Shown one piece after another: positions 1 to 5,881 of a stretch of 7,033 nucleotides of DNA (its first letter is position 1; each line of letters begins with the position of its first letter). Under the pieces are notes generated by a model. The model searched no databases. It saw only the letters and a list, made by a program, of their open reading frames with translations, and was not told the DNA's origin. This DNA comes from Betaproteobacteria bacterium (GTDB lineage Bacteria; Pseudomonadota; Gammaproteobacteria; Burkholderiales; SG8-41). The stretch covers positions 1-7,033 of the forward strand of contig JAKFUJ010000100.1 of the NCBI GenBank assembly GCA_021732805.1, in the 5' to 3' direction. The translations under genes were made by a program, and so were the position numbers.

Positions 1-1
1 G

Positions 2-1366
2 GTTGAGAAACACAAGATGGGCGGCGACTGCCTGAACACCGGCTGCGTGCCGTCAAAAGCCCTGATCAAGACCGCCAAACTGCTGGCGACGATGAAACAC
101 GGCAGCGATTACGGCCTGAAAAACACATCGCTCGACTTTGATTTCGCCGCGGTCATGGAACGCGTGCAGCGCGTGATCCGCGAAATCGAACCGCATGATT
201 CCGTTGAACGCTACACCGCACTCGGCGTCGAATGCCTGCAGGGCACCGCGAAGATCACTTCGCCGTGGTCGGTGGAAATCAAGACTGCGAACGGCACGCA
301 GACGCTGACCACGCGCGGCATCATCATCGCCGCCGGCGCCCGTCCCTTCGTGCCGCCGATCCCCGGCATCGACGATGTCGGATGCCTGACCTCGGATACG
401 GTGTGGGAACTGCGCGAACTGCCGAAACGGCTGGTGGTGCTCGGCGGCGGCCCGATCGGCTCCGAGCTGACGCAGTGTTTCGCCCGGCTCGGCTCGAAAG
501 TCACGCAGGTCGAGATGCTGCCGCGGATCATGATCCGCGAAGATCCGGAATTCTCCGACATGGTGCTCGAAAAATTCCGCAAGGAAGGCGTCGATGTGCT
601 GGTCAACCACAAGGCGCAGCGTTTTGCCGTCGAGAACGACGAAAAAGTGCTGTACTGCGAAACGGGTAGCGAAAATGACAAGCGCGAAGTGCGCATTGTG
701 TTCGATGCCCTGCTCTGCGCCGTCGGCCGCGTCGCCAATACCAAAGGCTACGGCCTTGAGGAACTCGGCATTGCAGTGACCAAGTCACGCACCGTCGAAG
801 TCGACGAGTACCTGCAGACCAAATATCCCAATATCCTCGCCTGCGGCGACGTTGCCGGACCGTACCAGTTCACGCACACGGCAGCGCATACCGCGTGGTA
901 TGCCGCAGTCAACGGCCTGTTCGACGGATTCAAGAAATTCCGTGTCGATTATTCGGTGATTCCGTGGGCGACTTTCACCGACCCCGAAGTGGCGCGTGTC
1001 GGTCTCAATGAAACCGAAGCCAGGGAAAAAGACATCCCGTACGAAGTCACCACCTACGGCATCGACGACCTCGACCGCGCCATCGCCGACGGCGCCGCGC
1101 ACGGCCTGATCAAGGTGCTGACGGTGCCCGGCAAGGACAAAATCCTCGGCGCCACCATCGCCGGTGAACACGCCGGCGACCTGATCACCGAATTCATCAC
1201 CGCGATGAAACACGGCATCGGCCTTAACAAGATCCTCGGCACCATCCACATCTACCCGACGCTGGCCGAAGCCAACAAGTACGTCGCCGGGAACTGGAAG
1301 CGTGCGCATGCGCCGAAAAAAGCTTTGGAGTGGGTGGAAAAGTTTCATGCGTGGCGGCGGGGTTGA
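2..1366 (+). CDS. FAD-dependent pyridine nucleotide-disulfide oxidoreductase (mercuric reductase / dihydrolipoyl dehydrogenase-like), 5' truncated by the window
   Basis: This is a cytoplasmic flavoprotein of the class I disulfide reductase family, which passes electrons from NAD(P)H through FAD to a redox-active cysteine pair; the substrate is unknown. The frame is open to the window edge and reads VEKHK before the ATG at 17. That ATG lies inside the family's active-site motif, so the true start and first FAD-binding GxGxxG are upstream. Counting from the ATG codon at 17, the redox cysteines are C5 and C10 (GGDCLNTGCVPSKA), the NAD(P)-binding Rossmann loop is LGGGPIGSE (142-150), the second FAD motif is ACGDVAGP (275-282), and the dimerisation domain ends with HIYPTLAEANK (411-421). 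Classical dihydrolipoyl dehydrogenases have HxHPT there. Here the catalytic His is Tyr, which argues against a true lipoamide dehydrogenase. In many proteobacteria such proteins are fused to or follow a TVP38/TMEM64 membrane protein, which could lie upstream. Family assignment is firm; substrate is not. Confidence 0.93.
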   Translation, partial: VEKHKMGGDCLNTGCVPSKALIKTAKLLATMKHGSDYGLKNTSLDFDFAAVMERVQRVIREIEPHDSVERYTALGVECLQGTAKITSPWSVEIKTANGTQTLTTRGIIIAAGARPFVPPIPGIDDVGCLTSDTVWELRELPKRLVVLGGGPIGSELTQCFARLGSKVTQVEMLPRIMIREDPEFSDMVLEKFRKEGVDVLVNHKAQRFAVENDEKVLYCETGSENDKREVRIVFDALLCAVGRVANTKGYGLEELGIAVTKSRTVEVDEYLQTKYPNILACGDVAGPYQFTHTAAHTAWYAAVNGLFDGFKKFRVDYSVIPWATFTDPEVARVGLNETEAREKDIPYEVTTYGIDDLDRAIADGAAHGLIKVLTVPGKDKILGATIAGEHAGDLITEFITAMKHGIGLNKILGTIHIYPTLAEANKYVAGNWKRAHAPKKALEWVEKFHAWRRG

Positions 1367-1376
1367 ACCTGAAGCG

Positions 1377-1423
1377 CCAAACGCTGCCCAATCACTGGTT
1401 TGGATGTTTTTCACTTCTTTTTT
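1377..1423 (+). terminator. Possible weak intrinsic terminator after the oxidoreductase gene
   Basis: Ten bases after the oxidoreductase stop, CCAAAC (1377-1382) can pair with GTTTGG (1398-1403) across a 15-nt loop. T-rich sequence follows, with T5 at 1407-1411 and T6 at 1418-1423. The stem is only 6 bp, half A-T, and the loop is large, so termination may be weak or the pairing accidental. The position, between a stop codon and a promoter-like sequence, is what makes it plausible. Confidence 0.33.
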
Positions 1424-1451
1424 GAGTCGTCACTCGGCGAAAGATTATAAC
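1422..1451 (+). promoter_or_regulatory. Candidate sigma-70 promoter for the DUF547-led operon
   Basis: TTGAGT (1422-1427, 4/6 to TTGACA) and TATAAC (1446-1451, 5/6 to TATAAT) are separated by 18 bp. Transcription would begin near 1457-1459, leaving about 15 nt before the ATG at 1473. That also argues against the in-frame TTG at 1455 as the start. A small dyad, GAGT-CGTC-ACTC (1424-1435), overlaps the -35 element; its significance is unknown. This is the most AT-rich gap before the operon. It is a consensus match only. Confidence 0.5.
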
Positions 1452-1465
1452 TAATTGATTCTATT
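1448..1465 (+). repeat. Left copy of an 18-bp inverted repeat bracketing the gene block
   Basis: TAACTAATTGATTCTATT here is the reverse complement of positions 7005-7022 with a single mismatch (17/18, including 13 contiguous bases). It overlaps the -10 region of the candidate operon promoter. It could be a shared operator, a remnant of an insertion boundary, or coincidence between two AT-rich intergenic stretches. Confidence 0.45.
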
Positions 1466-1472
1466 GATAAAT

Positions 1473-2288
1473 ATGAAAAAACTCCTGCTTGCTTTTCTGC
1501 TGATGGCCATTCCGCTGATCAGCACCGCGCAATCCTTCGACCACGACCACAAGGCATGGTCGGCGCTGCTGAAAAAACACGTGGTCCTGATCGACGGCGG
1601 CAAGGCCTCTCAACTGAACTACGCCGGTCTGATGAAGGACCAGGCAGCAATGAAAAGCTACCTCGATACCCTGGCCAAAGTCAGCGATGCGGAATTCAAG
1701 GGCTGGAACAAGAATCAGCAACTCGCATTCCTGATCAACGCCTACAACGCCAGCATGGCTGCAAAAATCCTCACCCGCTACCCCAACATCAAATCGGTGT
1801 GGGATTTCGGCAAACTGTTCGGCAACCCGTTCAAGGATGATTTCATCCCGCTGTTCGCCCGCAAGCTGTCGCTCGACAACGTCGAACACGACACGATACG
1901 CGCGCCGGGCGCATACGACGATCCGCGCATCCACTTCGCGGTCAATTGCGCCTCTGTCGGCTGCCCGATGCTGCGCGAAGAGGCTTTTGTCGGAGAGCGC
2001 ATCGACGCGCAACTGGAAGAGCAGACCGTGCGTTTCCTGTCCGACCGTTCGCGCAACCGCGCAGCCGCTGACGGCAAACTGGAAGTCTCGAAAATATTTG
2101 ATGCCCCGCCCTGGTACGGCAACGATTTCCGCAAGGGGCATAAGGGATTTTCGACGCTGGAGGGATTTTTTGCGAAATACGCGAACCTGCTGACCGACAA
2201 CGCCGAACACCAGAAAATGATCCGCGCCGGCAAGGCGGAAATCCGCCATCTCGATTATGACTGGCGACTGAACGACAGTCGCCGCTGA
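1473..2288 (+). CDS. DUF547 domain-containing exported protein
   Basis: This 271-aa protein has an N-terminal signal peptide: KK at 2-3, a hydrophobic core about 4-16, and a likely cleavage near STA-QS (residues 17-21). It should therefore be exported to the periplasm. The mature part carries the DUF547 hallmarks in order: AFLINAYNA (85-93), LDNVEHDTIR (134-143), DPRIHFAVNCASVGCP (150-165) and a terminal YDWRLN (262-267). The conserved Cys pair (C159, C164) and His residues (H139, H154) suggest a metal or catalytic site, but no biochemical function is established to my knowledge. ATG 1473 is preferred over TTG 1455 because it begins directly at the signal peptide and leaves a sensible leader. 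No good Shine-Dalgarno sequence is visible. It is first in the putative operon, 31 bp before the next gene. Family confidence is high; function unknown. Confidence 0.9.
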   Translation: MKKLLLAFLLMAIPLISTAQSFDHDHKAWSALLKKHVVLIDGGKASQLNYAGLMKDQAAMKSYLDTLAKVSDAEFKGWNKNQQLAFLINAYNASMAAKILTRYPNIKSVWDFGKLFGNPFKDDFIPLFARKLSLDNVEHDTIRAPGAYDDPRIHFAVNCASVGCPMLREEAFVGERIDAQLEEQTVRFLSDRSRNRAAADGKLEVSKIFDAPPWYGNDFRKGHKGFSTLEGFFAKYANLLTDNAEHQKMIRAGKAEIRHLDYDWRLNDSRR

Positions 2289-2319
2289 CCCATCGTTGCT
2301 CCACACTAACCGCCTGCTC

Positions 2320-2949
2320 ATGGACAACAATGCCCCCAGGCTGGCGCGCTTGATCGAAGTCTTGCGTCAGGGCGAAGTGCTGGCCGCGCAAACCGCGCTG
2401 CGTCAATCGGACATGGCGCCGACTCTGTGGATGCGCCGCGCTCTGGCCGTGCAAGCCGCTCAGGAACGCAGCCATGCCGCCATCGCCGGCATTGCCGTGC
2501 GCGTGCTCGGTCCCGCTGCCGGTGCTGCGGAAGACGCCCCGGATGTCACAGCCGATCTGCGCCGGCAGCTCGAGCGTGATCTGGACGCAGGCGAACTGGC
2601 CTTTTCCCTGATCGGCTTGCAGGGTGTAGTCGAACACCTCGGTGAAGCCCTGCTGGAGCGACTGGGCCAACATCCGCATCCTGCCGGCGCCGTACTGCAC
2701 GGCTTGCGCAAAAAAGTGCTGGCGCAGGAACGCGGTCATGTGCTGCTCGGCTCACGCTGTCTGCAGGCACTGGGCCGTCCGCCGGCGCACGCCGAAAAGC
2801 TGGACCATTACCGCGAACTTGGCCGGGTTGCCGCCCTGCGGGTCGCCGAACTGGTGGATGATGCACGCTTCGACGCCAATGCTTTCTGGTGTGACATCGA
2901 TACCAGACTGACCGACTGGCATCATTGCGCGCAGGCGGCACAGGACTGA
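2320..2949 (+). CDS. Predicted ferritin-like diiron four-helix protein
   Basis: I do not recognise a named family for this 209-aa protein, but the residue pattern is informative. It is largely helical, with no signal peptide or membrane segment, so it is probably cytoplasmic. Two ExxH motifs, E49-R-S-H52 and E137-R-G-H140, each sit in a predicted helix. Each is preceded by a helix offering a single Glu: E19 in the first helix, and E105 (or E92/E109) in the third. The order E...ExxH...E...ExxH, with about 30 residues within each pair, is the classical carboxylate-bridged diiron arrangement of ferritin-like proteins, including rubrerythrins and diiron oxygenases. Function could be iron storage, peroxide reduction or oxygenation. 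ATG 2320 is chosen over TTG 2296 because it is the stronger start codon and removes an uninformative octapeptide; no clear ribosome-binding site supports either. It ends 8 bp before a glycosyltransferase gene, suggesting co-expression. The gene is confident; the diiron fold is inference. Confidence 0.72.
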   Translation: MDNNAPRLARLIEVLRQGEVLAAQTALRQSDMAPTLWMRRALAVQAAQERSHAAIAGIAVRVLGPAAGAAEDAPDVTADLRRQLERDLDAGELAFSLIGLQGVVEHLGEALLERLGQHPHPAGAVLHGLRKKVLAQERGHVLLGSRCLQALGRPPAHAEKLDHYRELGRVAALRVAELVDDARFDANAFWCDIDTRLTDWHHCAQAAQD

Positions 2950-2957
2950 CGCCGGGC

Positions 2958-3623
2958 ATGATCTCGGTCATCATCCCCGCACTCAACGAGGAACTTGCAC
3001 TGCCGCGTACGCTGGCATCGGTCGCGGCACAGGACTGGCCGCACGAAATCATCGTAAGCGACGGCGGCAGCACCGATTGCACGCTGGCCGTCGCGCAGGA
3101 AACCGGGGTGCAATGGCTGCGGGCGCCGCGCGGCCGCGGCGCGCAGATGAACGCCGGCGCGCGGCTGGCGCACGGCGAATGGCTGCTGTTCCTGCATGCC
3201 GATACCTGTCTGCCCGACGGTGCGCTGCAGGCCATTCGATCACTACCGCCGCACGTCGAAGCCGGATGCTTTCATCAGGCCTTCAGCGCCGAGCATCCGC
3301 TGCTGCGCGTGGTATCACGCCTGCACAACTGGCGTTGCAAACGCACACACATCATTTACGGCGATCAGGCGATGTTTGTGCGCCGTCGCGTGTTTGAGGC
3401 ACTGCGCGGTTTTCCCGAAACCGATCTGGAAGACGTCAAATTTTCCGAACAACTGCGCCAACACACGGTACCGGTGATGCTGTCTGCCACGGTGGCGACG
3501 GATGCGCGAAAATTCCTGAAGCACGGCATCCTGCGCAGCACGGGTCGCATCGTTCTGCTGCTGCTCAGCCACCGCTACAAACGGCCTTTGCTCGGCCGGC
3601 GTTTTTTCGATGCGGTACGTTGA
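2958..3623 (+). CDS. Family 2 glycosyltransferase, TIGR04283-like (first of two tandem copies, divergent)
   Basis: This 221-aa protein has a GT-A fold and is predicted to transfer a sugar from a nucleotide-sugar donor in the cytoplasm; donor and acceptor are unknown. It opens directly with the first beta strand, ISVIIPALNE (2-11), then EIIVSDGGSTD (30-40), GRGAQMNAGA (59-68), the FLHADT donor/metal-site region (78-83) and GDQAMFVRR (135-143). ATG 2958 is chosen because the domain starts there; an AGGA at 2942-2945 lies 12 bp upstream and the preceding stop only 8 bp upstream, consistent with coupling. The C-terminal half departs from the second copy: ETDLEDVKFSEQL replaces the usual LMEDI region, and the GRRWE segment is absent, replaced by DARKFLKHG. 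It ends in a hydrophobic/basic stretch (IVLLLLSHRYKR, 198-209) that might bind membrane. Family membership is confident; the specific subfamily is less so. Confidence 0.88.
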   Translation: MISVIIPALNEELALPRTLASVAAQDWPHEIIVSDGGSTDCTLAVAQETGVQWLRAPRGRGAQMNAGARLAHGEWLLFLHADTCLPDGALQAIRSLPPHVEAGCFHQAFSAEHPLLRVVSRLHNWRCKRTHIIYGDQAMFVRRRVFEALRGFPETDLEDVKFSEQLRQHTVPVMLSATVATDARKFLKHGILRSTGRIVLLLLSHRYKRPLLGRRFFDAVR

Positions 3624-3658
3624 GTCGATTCAACCCTGAATAATTAAGTGGTCGATAC

Positions 3659-4342
3659 TTGTTATCCATCATCATTCCCTGTCTCAACGAAGCAGAAGGC
3701 ATCATTGCAACGCTGCAGGCGCTGCGACCAATGCGTGATCGCGGCTGCGAAATCATCGTTGTCGATGGCGGCAGCACGGATGGAACACCCGAACTCGCCC
3801 AACCCCGAGCGGATCTCGTGTTGCACGCAACAACAGGCAGGGCAAAGCAGATGAATGCCGGCGCAGCTGTTGCAAAAGGTGAAATCCTCTGTTTTCTGCA
3901 TGCCGATACCCGTCTGCCCGACGGCGCCGACGGTCTGATCATTGACAGCCTTGCGCGCAGCCGCCGCAGCTGGGGGCGTTTTGACGTGCGTATCACCGGA
4001 AAACATCCGCTGCTGCCTGTGGTGGCCTGGATGATGAACCGCCGCTCGCAACTCACCGGCATCGCCACCGGCGACCAGGCCCTGTTTGTAACACGCTCGC
4101 TGTTCGAAGCCGCAGGACGTTACCCGGAAATCGCATTGATGGAAGACATTGCGTTTTCGCGGCAGCTGAAAAAATACAGCCCGCCGGTGTACATCACGCA
4201 CCGGCTGACAACATCCGGCAGACGCTGGGAACAATATGGCGTATGGCGCACCATTGTGCTGATGTGGCGCCTGCGTTTCGCCTACTGGCTGGGCGCCGAC
4301 CCCGAGCAGCTCGCAATTCGTTATGCCCGGCAAAAATCCTGA
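3659..4342 (+). CDS. TIGR04283 family glycosyltransferase (second tandem copy, TTG start)
   Basis: This 227-aa predicted cytoplasmic glycosyltransferase looks canonical for the 'rSAM/selenodomain-associated transferase 2' type. Motifs are LSIIIPCLNE (2-11), EIIVVDGGSTDGT (31-43), GRAKQMNAGAA (60-70), FLHADTRLPDG (79-89), GRFDVRITGKHPLL (106-119), TGIATGDQALFV (133-144), LMEDIAFSRQL (160-170) and TTSGRRWEQYGVWRT (184-198). The start must be TTG 3659: the frame has a stop at 3641-3643, the only other upstream codons are not starts, and the first beta strand begins immediately. A weak AAGTGG (3646-3651) lies 7 bp before it. The gene follows its paralogue by 35 bp and overlaps the next gene by 20 bp. 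It shares a near-identical 29-bp stretch with the first copy, coding for the HADT region. Acceptor unknown. Confidence 0.92.
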   Translation: MLSIIIPCLNEAEGIIATLQALRPMRDRGCEIIVVDGGSTDGTPELAQPRADLVLHATTGRAKQMNAGAAVAKGEILCFLHADTRLPDGADGLIIDSLARSRRSWGRFDVRITGKHPLLPVVAWMMNRRSQLTGIATGDQALFVTRSLFEAAGRYPEIALMEDIAFSRQLKKYSPPVYITHRLTTSGRRWEQYGVWRTIVLMWRLRFAYWLGADPEQLAIRYARQKS

Positions 4343-4970
4343 AACCGCGATCATGGTCTTCGCCAGGGCGCCGATCCCCGGCGCGGCGAAAACACGGCTG
4401 ATTCCGCTGCTCGGCGCCGAAGGCGCTGCCGCGTTGCACAGCCGGCTGATCACGCGGGCACTCACCACCGCCCGCACGACGATGCCTGCGTCACTGGCAC
4501 TGTGGTGCACGCCGGACACCACACACCCTTTCCTGCAGTCCGCTGCTCAACAATACGCGGCAGTCCTGCAGATGCAGTCCGGCTCCGATCTGGGTATGCG
4601 CATGGGCCACGCCTTTGCGTTCACGCTGCAGCACGCAGACCATGTGATTTGCATCGGCGCCGATTGCCCTGCCCTCACTACGCAACATCTCAACGACGCC
4701 GCTGCGACGCTGCGGGCAGGGAATGACGCCGTATTCGTTCCGGCCGAGGACGGCGGTTATGCGCTGGTCGGTCTGACGCGCGCGACACCGCGGCTCTTCG
4801 CCGATATCACCTGGGGTTCCGCAAATGTGATGGCACAAACCCGCGAGCGCCTGCTTGAATGCAGTCTGCGCTGGCATGAACTGGAAACGCAATGGGACAT
4901 CGACCGGCCGGAGGATTACCTCCGTCTGCAACAAAGCGGATTGCTCAATGATGCGACGTCGCCTGTCTGA
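4323..4970 (+). CDS. TIGR04282 / DUF2064 family nucleotidyltransferase-like glycosyltransferase
   Basis: This 215-aa protein belongs to the 'rSAM/selenodomain-associated transferase 1' group, with a GT-A/MobA-like nucleotide-binding fold. It is predicted to handle an activated sugar or nucleotide in the cytoplasm; the reaction is not established to my knowledge. Motifs in order are IMVFARAPIPGAAKTRL (10-26), QSGSDLGMRM (85-94), CIGADCPAL (110-118), FVPAEDGGYALVGL (138-151), TWGSANVM (163-170) and WDIDRPEDYL (191-200). The usual family length is about 200-230 aa, so it appears complete. ATG 4323 lies inside the end of the preceding gene (20-bp overlap), which suggests translational coupling. 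ATG 4353 is an alternative, but it would cut into the first beta strand. Pairing with TIGR04283 enzymes is a recurrent association, so the two probably act on the same product. Confidence 0.92.
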   Translation: MPGKNPETAIMVFARAPIPGAAKTRLIPLLGAEGAAALHSRLITRALTTARTTMPASLALWCTPDTTHPFLQSAAQQYAAVLQMQSGSDLGMRMGHAFAFTLQHADHVICIGADCPALTTQHLNDAAATLRAGNDAVFVPAEDGGYALVGLTRATPRLFADITWGSANVMAQTRERLLECSLRWHELETQWDIDRPEDYLRLQQSGLLNDATSPV

Positions 4971-5727
4971 ATCACTGCTGCTCGCCATCGTTGTTATCTG
5001 CGCCGGCGTTGCGCTGGCCGCAGAAGAACGCCTGGTTGGCGCTGCGTTTTCCACAGCGCGTCCCGGCGACGCGCCACCCGCAGGCTGGAAACCGCTGGTC
5101 GCTTCGGATAACACACCACGCACCCGCTACACGCTGGTCGATGATGGTGGTATCACCGTGGTGCGCGCCGAATCAAAAGCGGCAGCCTCGGGTTTGTCGA
5201 AATCCCTGCGGGTCAATCCTGCAGAATTTCCGTGGCTGCGCTGGCGCTGGAAAATCGACAACCTGATTGCCAGTGCCGATTTGCGCACCAAAGAAGGCGA
5301 CGACTTCCCGGCGCGCCTGTATGTGATGTTTGATTACCCGCTGGAAAAACTGTCTTTCATCGAACGCAATAAACTGCGACTGGCGCGCACACTGTTTGAT
5401 CCGGATCTGCCGGCGGCAACGCTGTGTTATGTGTGGGATAACAAGACGCCGCCGGAAACCATCGTACCCAGCGCCTACAGCGACCGCGTGCGGCTGATTG
5501 TTGTCGCCTCGGGTGGCGCGCGCGTCGGACACTGGGTCGATTTCGAACGCAATGTTGCGGCGGATTTCCGCGCAGCGTTCGGGGAGGATGCGCCGCCGGT
5601 GCAGGCCATTGCAATCGCCACTGACACCGACAATACCGGCTCTTTTGCAACAGCCCGTTTCGGTGATATTTCTTTTTACAAACAACAGCTTACAAAAAAA
5701 TCTCCGGCAACGACCGCAGTGCCGTGA
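4948..5727 (+). CDS. DUF3047 domain-containing exported protein
   Basis: This 259-aa protein starts with RRR at 3-5, a hydrophobic segment about 9-24 and an AxA-type cleavage region (VALAA-EE, residues 21-27), so it is predicted to be secreted to the periplasm. The rest matches the DUF3047 style: LRVNPAEFPWLRWRWKID (87-104), EGDDFPARLYVMFDY (116-130), ATLCYVWDN (157-165), DRVRLIVVASG (179-189), GHWVDFERNVAADF (194-207) and TDTDNTGSFATARFGDISF (225-243). The Trp-rich strands and the Asp-rich TDTDNTG loop suggest a beta-sandwich with a possible ion or carbohydrate-binding face, but that is a guess. ATG 4948 and ATG 4951 are equally plausible. Upstream in-frame ATGs from 4855 lie within the preceding gene and would bury the signal peptide. 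It overlaps the TIGR04282 gene by 20-23 bp and is the apparent last gene of the operon. Confidence 0.88.
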   Translation: MMRRRLSESLLLAIVVICAGVALAAEERLVGAAFSTARPGDAPPAGWKPLVASDNTPRTRYTLVDDGGITVVRAESKAAASGLSKSLRVNPAEFPWLRWRWKIDNLIASADLRTKEGDDFPARLYVMFDYPLEKLSFIERNKLRLARTLFDPDLPAATLCYVWDNKTPPETIVPSAYSDRVRLIVVASGGARVGHWVDFERNVAADFRAAFGEDAPPVQAIAIATDTDNTGSFATARFGDISFYKQQLTKKSPATTAVP

Positions 5728-5820
5728 CGAAATTTTCATTGCCTTTTGGAGACCCGTGGGAAAGAATAGCCCCCTCATTTTGCAGCCATCCCAGAGACGC
5801 CGAACCGGCATCAAAGTCCT

Positions 5821-5835
5821 TAAGAATCATTATCT
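5821..5835 (+). promoter_or_regulatory. Candidate Fur box upstream of the Rieske oxygenase gene
   Basis: TAAGAATCATTATCT matches the 7-1-7 Fur consensus TGATAATnATTATCA at 11 of 14 defined positions, with 6/7 in the right half. It ends 46 bp before the ATG at 5882, a sensible operator distance, and regulation of an iron enzyme by Fur is plausible. No convincing -35/-10 pair was found around it. If translation starts at the alternative GTG 5756, the site would be inside coding sequence. This is the only candidate signal noted in the 154-bp gap 5728-5881. Confidence 0.35.
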
Positions 5836-5881
5836 TGAACAACAGCCACCGGCCGCTCAACCCGTAATCACCGCCTGCTGC

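Noticed and set aside
785..1414. Long antisense reading frame on the - strand opposite the oxidoreductase gene
   Set aside because: Low-complexity, Arg/Gly/Asp-rich translation with no recognisable motifs, lying opposite a gene with clear conserved motifs; an expected by-product of GC-rich codon use.
1424..1435. GAGT-CGTC-ACTC dyad as an operator
   Set aside because: Four-base arms are too short to distinguish from chance, although it overlaps the candidate -35 element.
1444..1449. Minus-strand TATAAT (reverse of ATTATA) as a divergent promoter
   Set aside because: It would drive transcription antisense into the oxidoreductase 3' end, with no gene to serve and no convincing -35.
1461..2330. 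289-codon antisense frame opposite the DUF547 gene
   Set aside because: The + strand encodes a signal peptide and DUF547 motifs here; the antisense product shows no family features.
1942..2739. Antisense frame spanning the DUF547/ferritin-like junction
   Set aside because: It spans two good + strand genes and has no coherent motif content.
3662..4522. 286-codon antisense frame opposite the second glycosyltransferase
   Set aside because: The + strand carries complete TIGR04283 motifs; the antisense frame crosses two gene starts and has no recognisable domain.
5705..5724. CGGCA...TGCCG hairpin at the end of the DUF3047 gene as a terminator
   Set aside because: Only a 5-bp stem with a 10-nt loop, inside coding sequence, and not followed by a clean T tract.
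5498..5881. Reading the Rieske gene from the far upstream in-frame start at 5498
   Set aside because: That extension overlaps 230 bp of the DUF3047 gene and its translation is Arg-rich and unlike any Rieske N-terminus.
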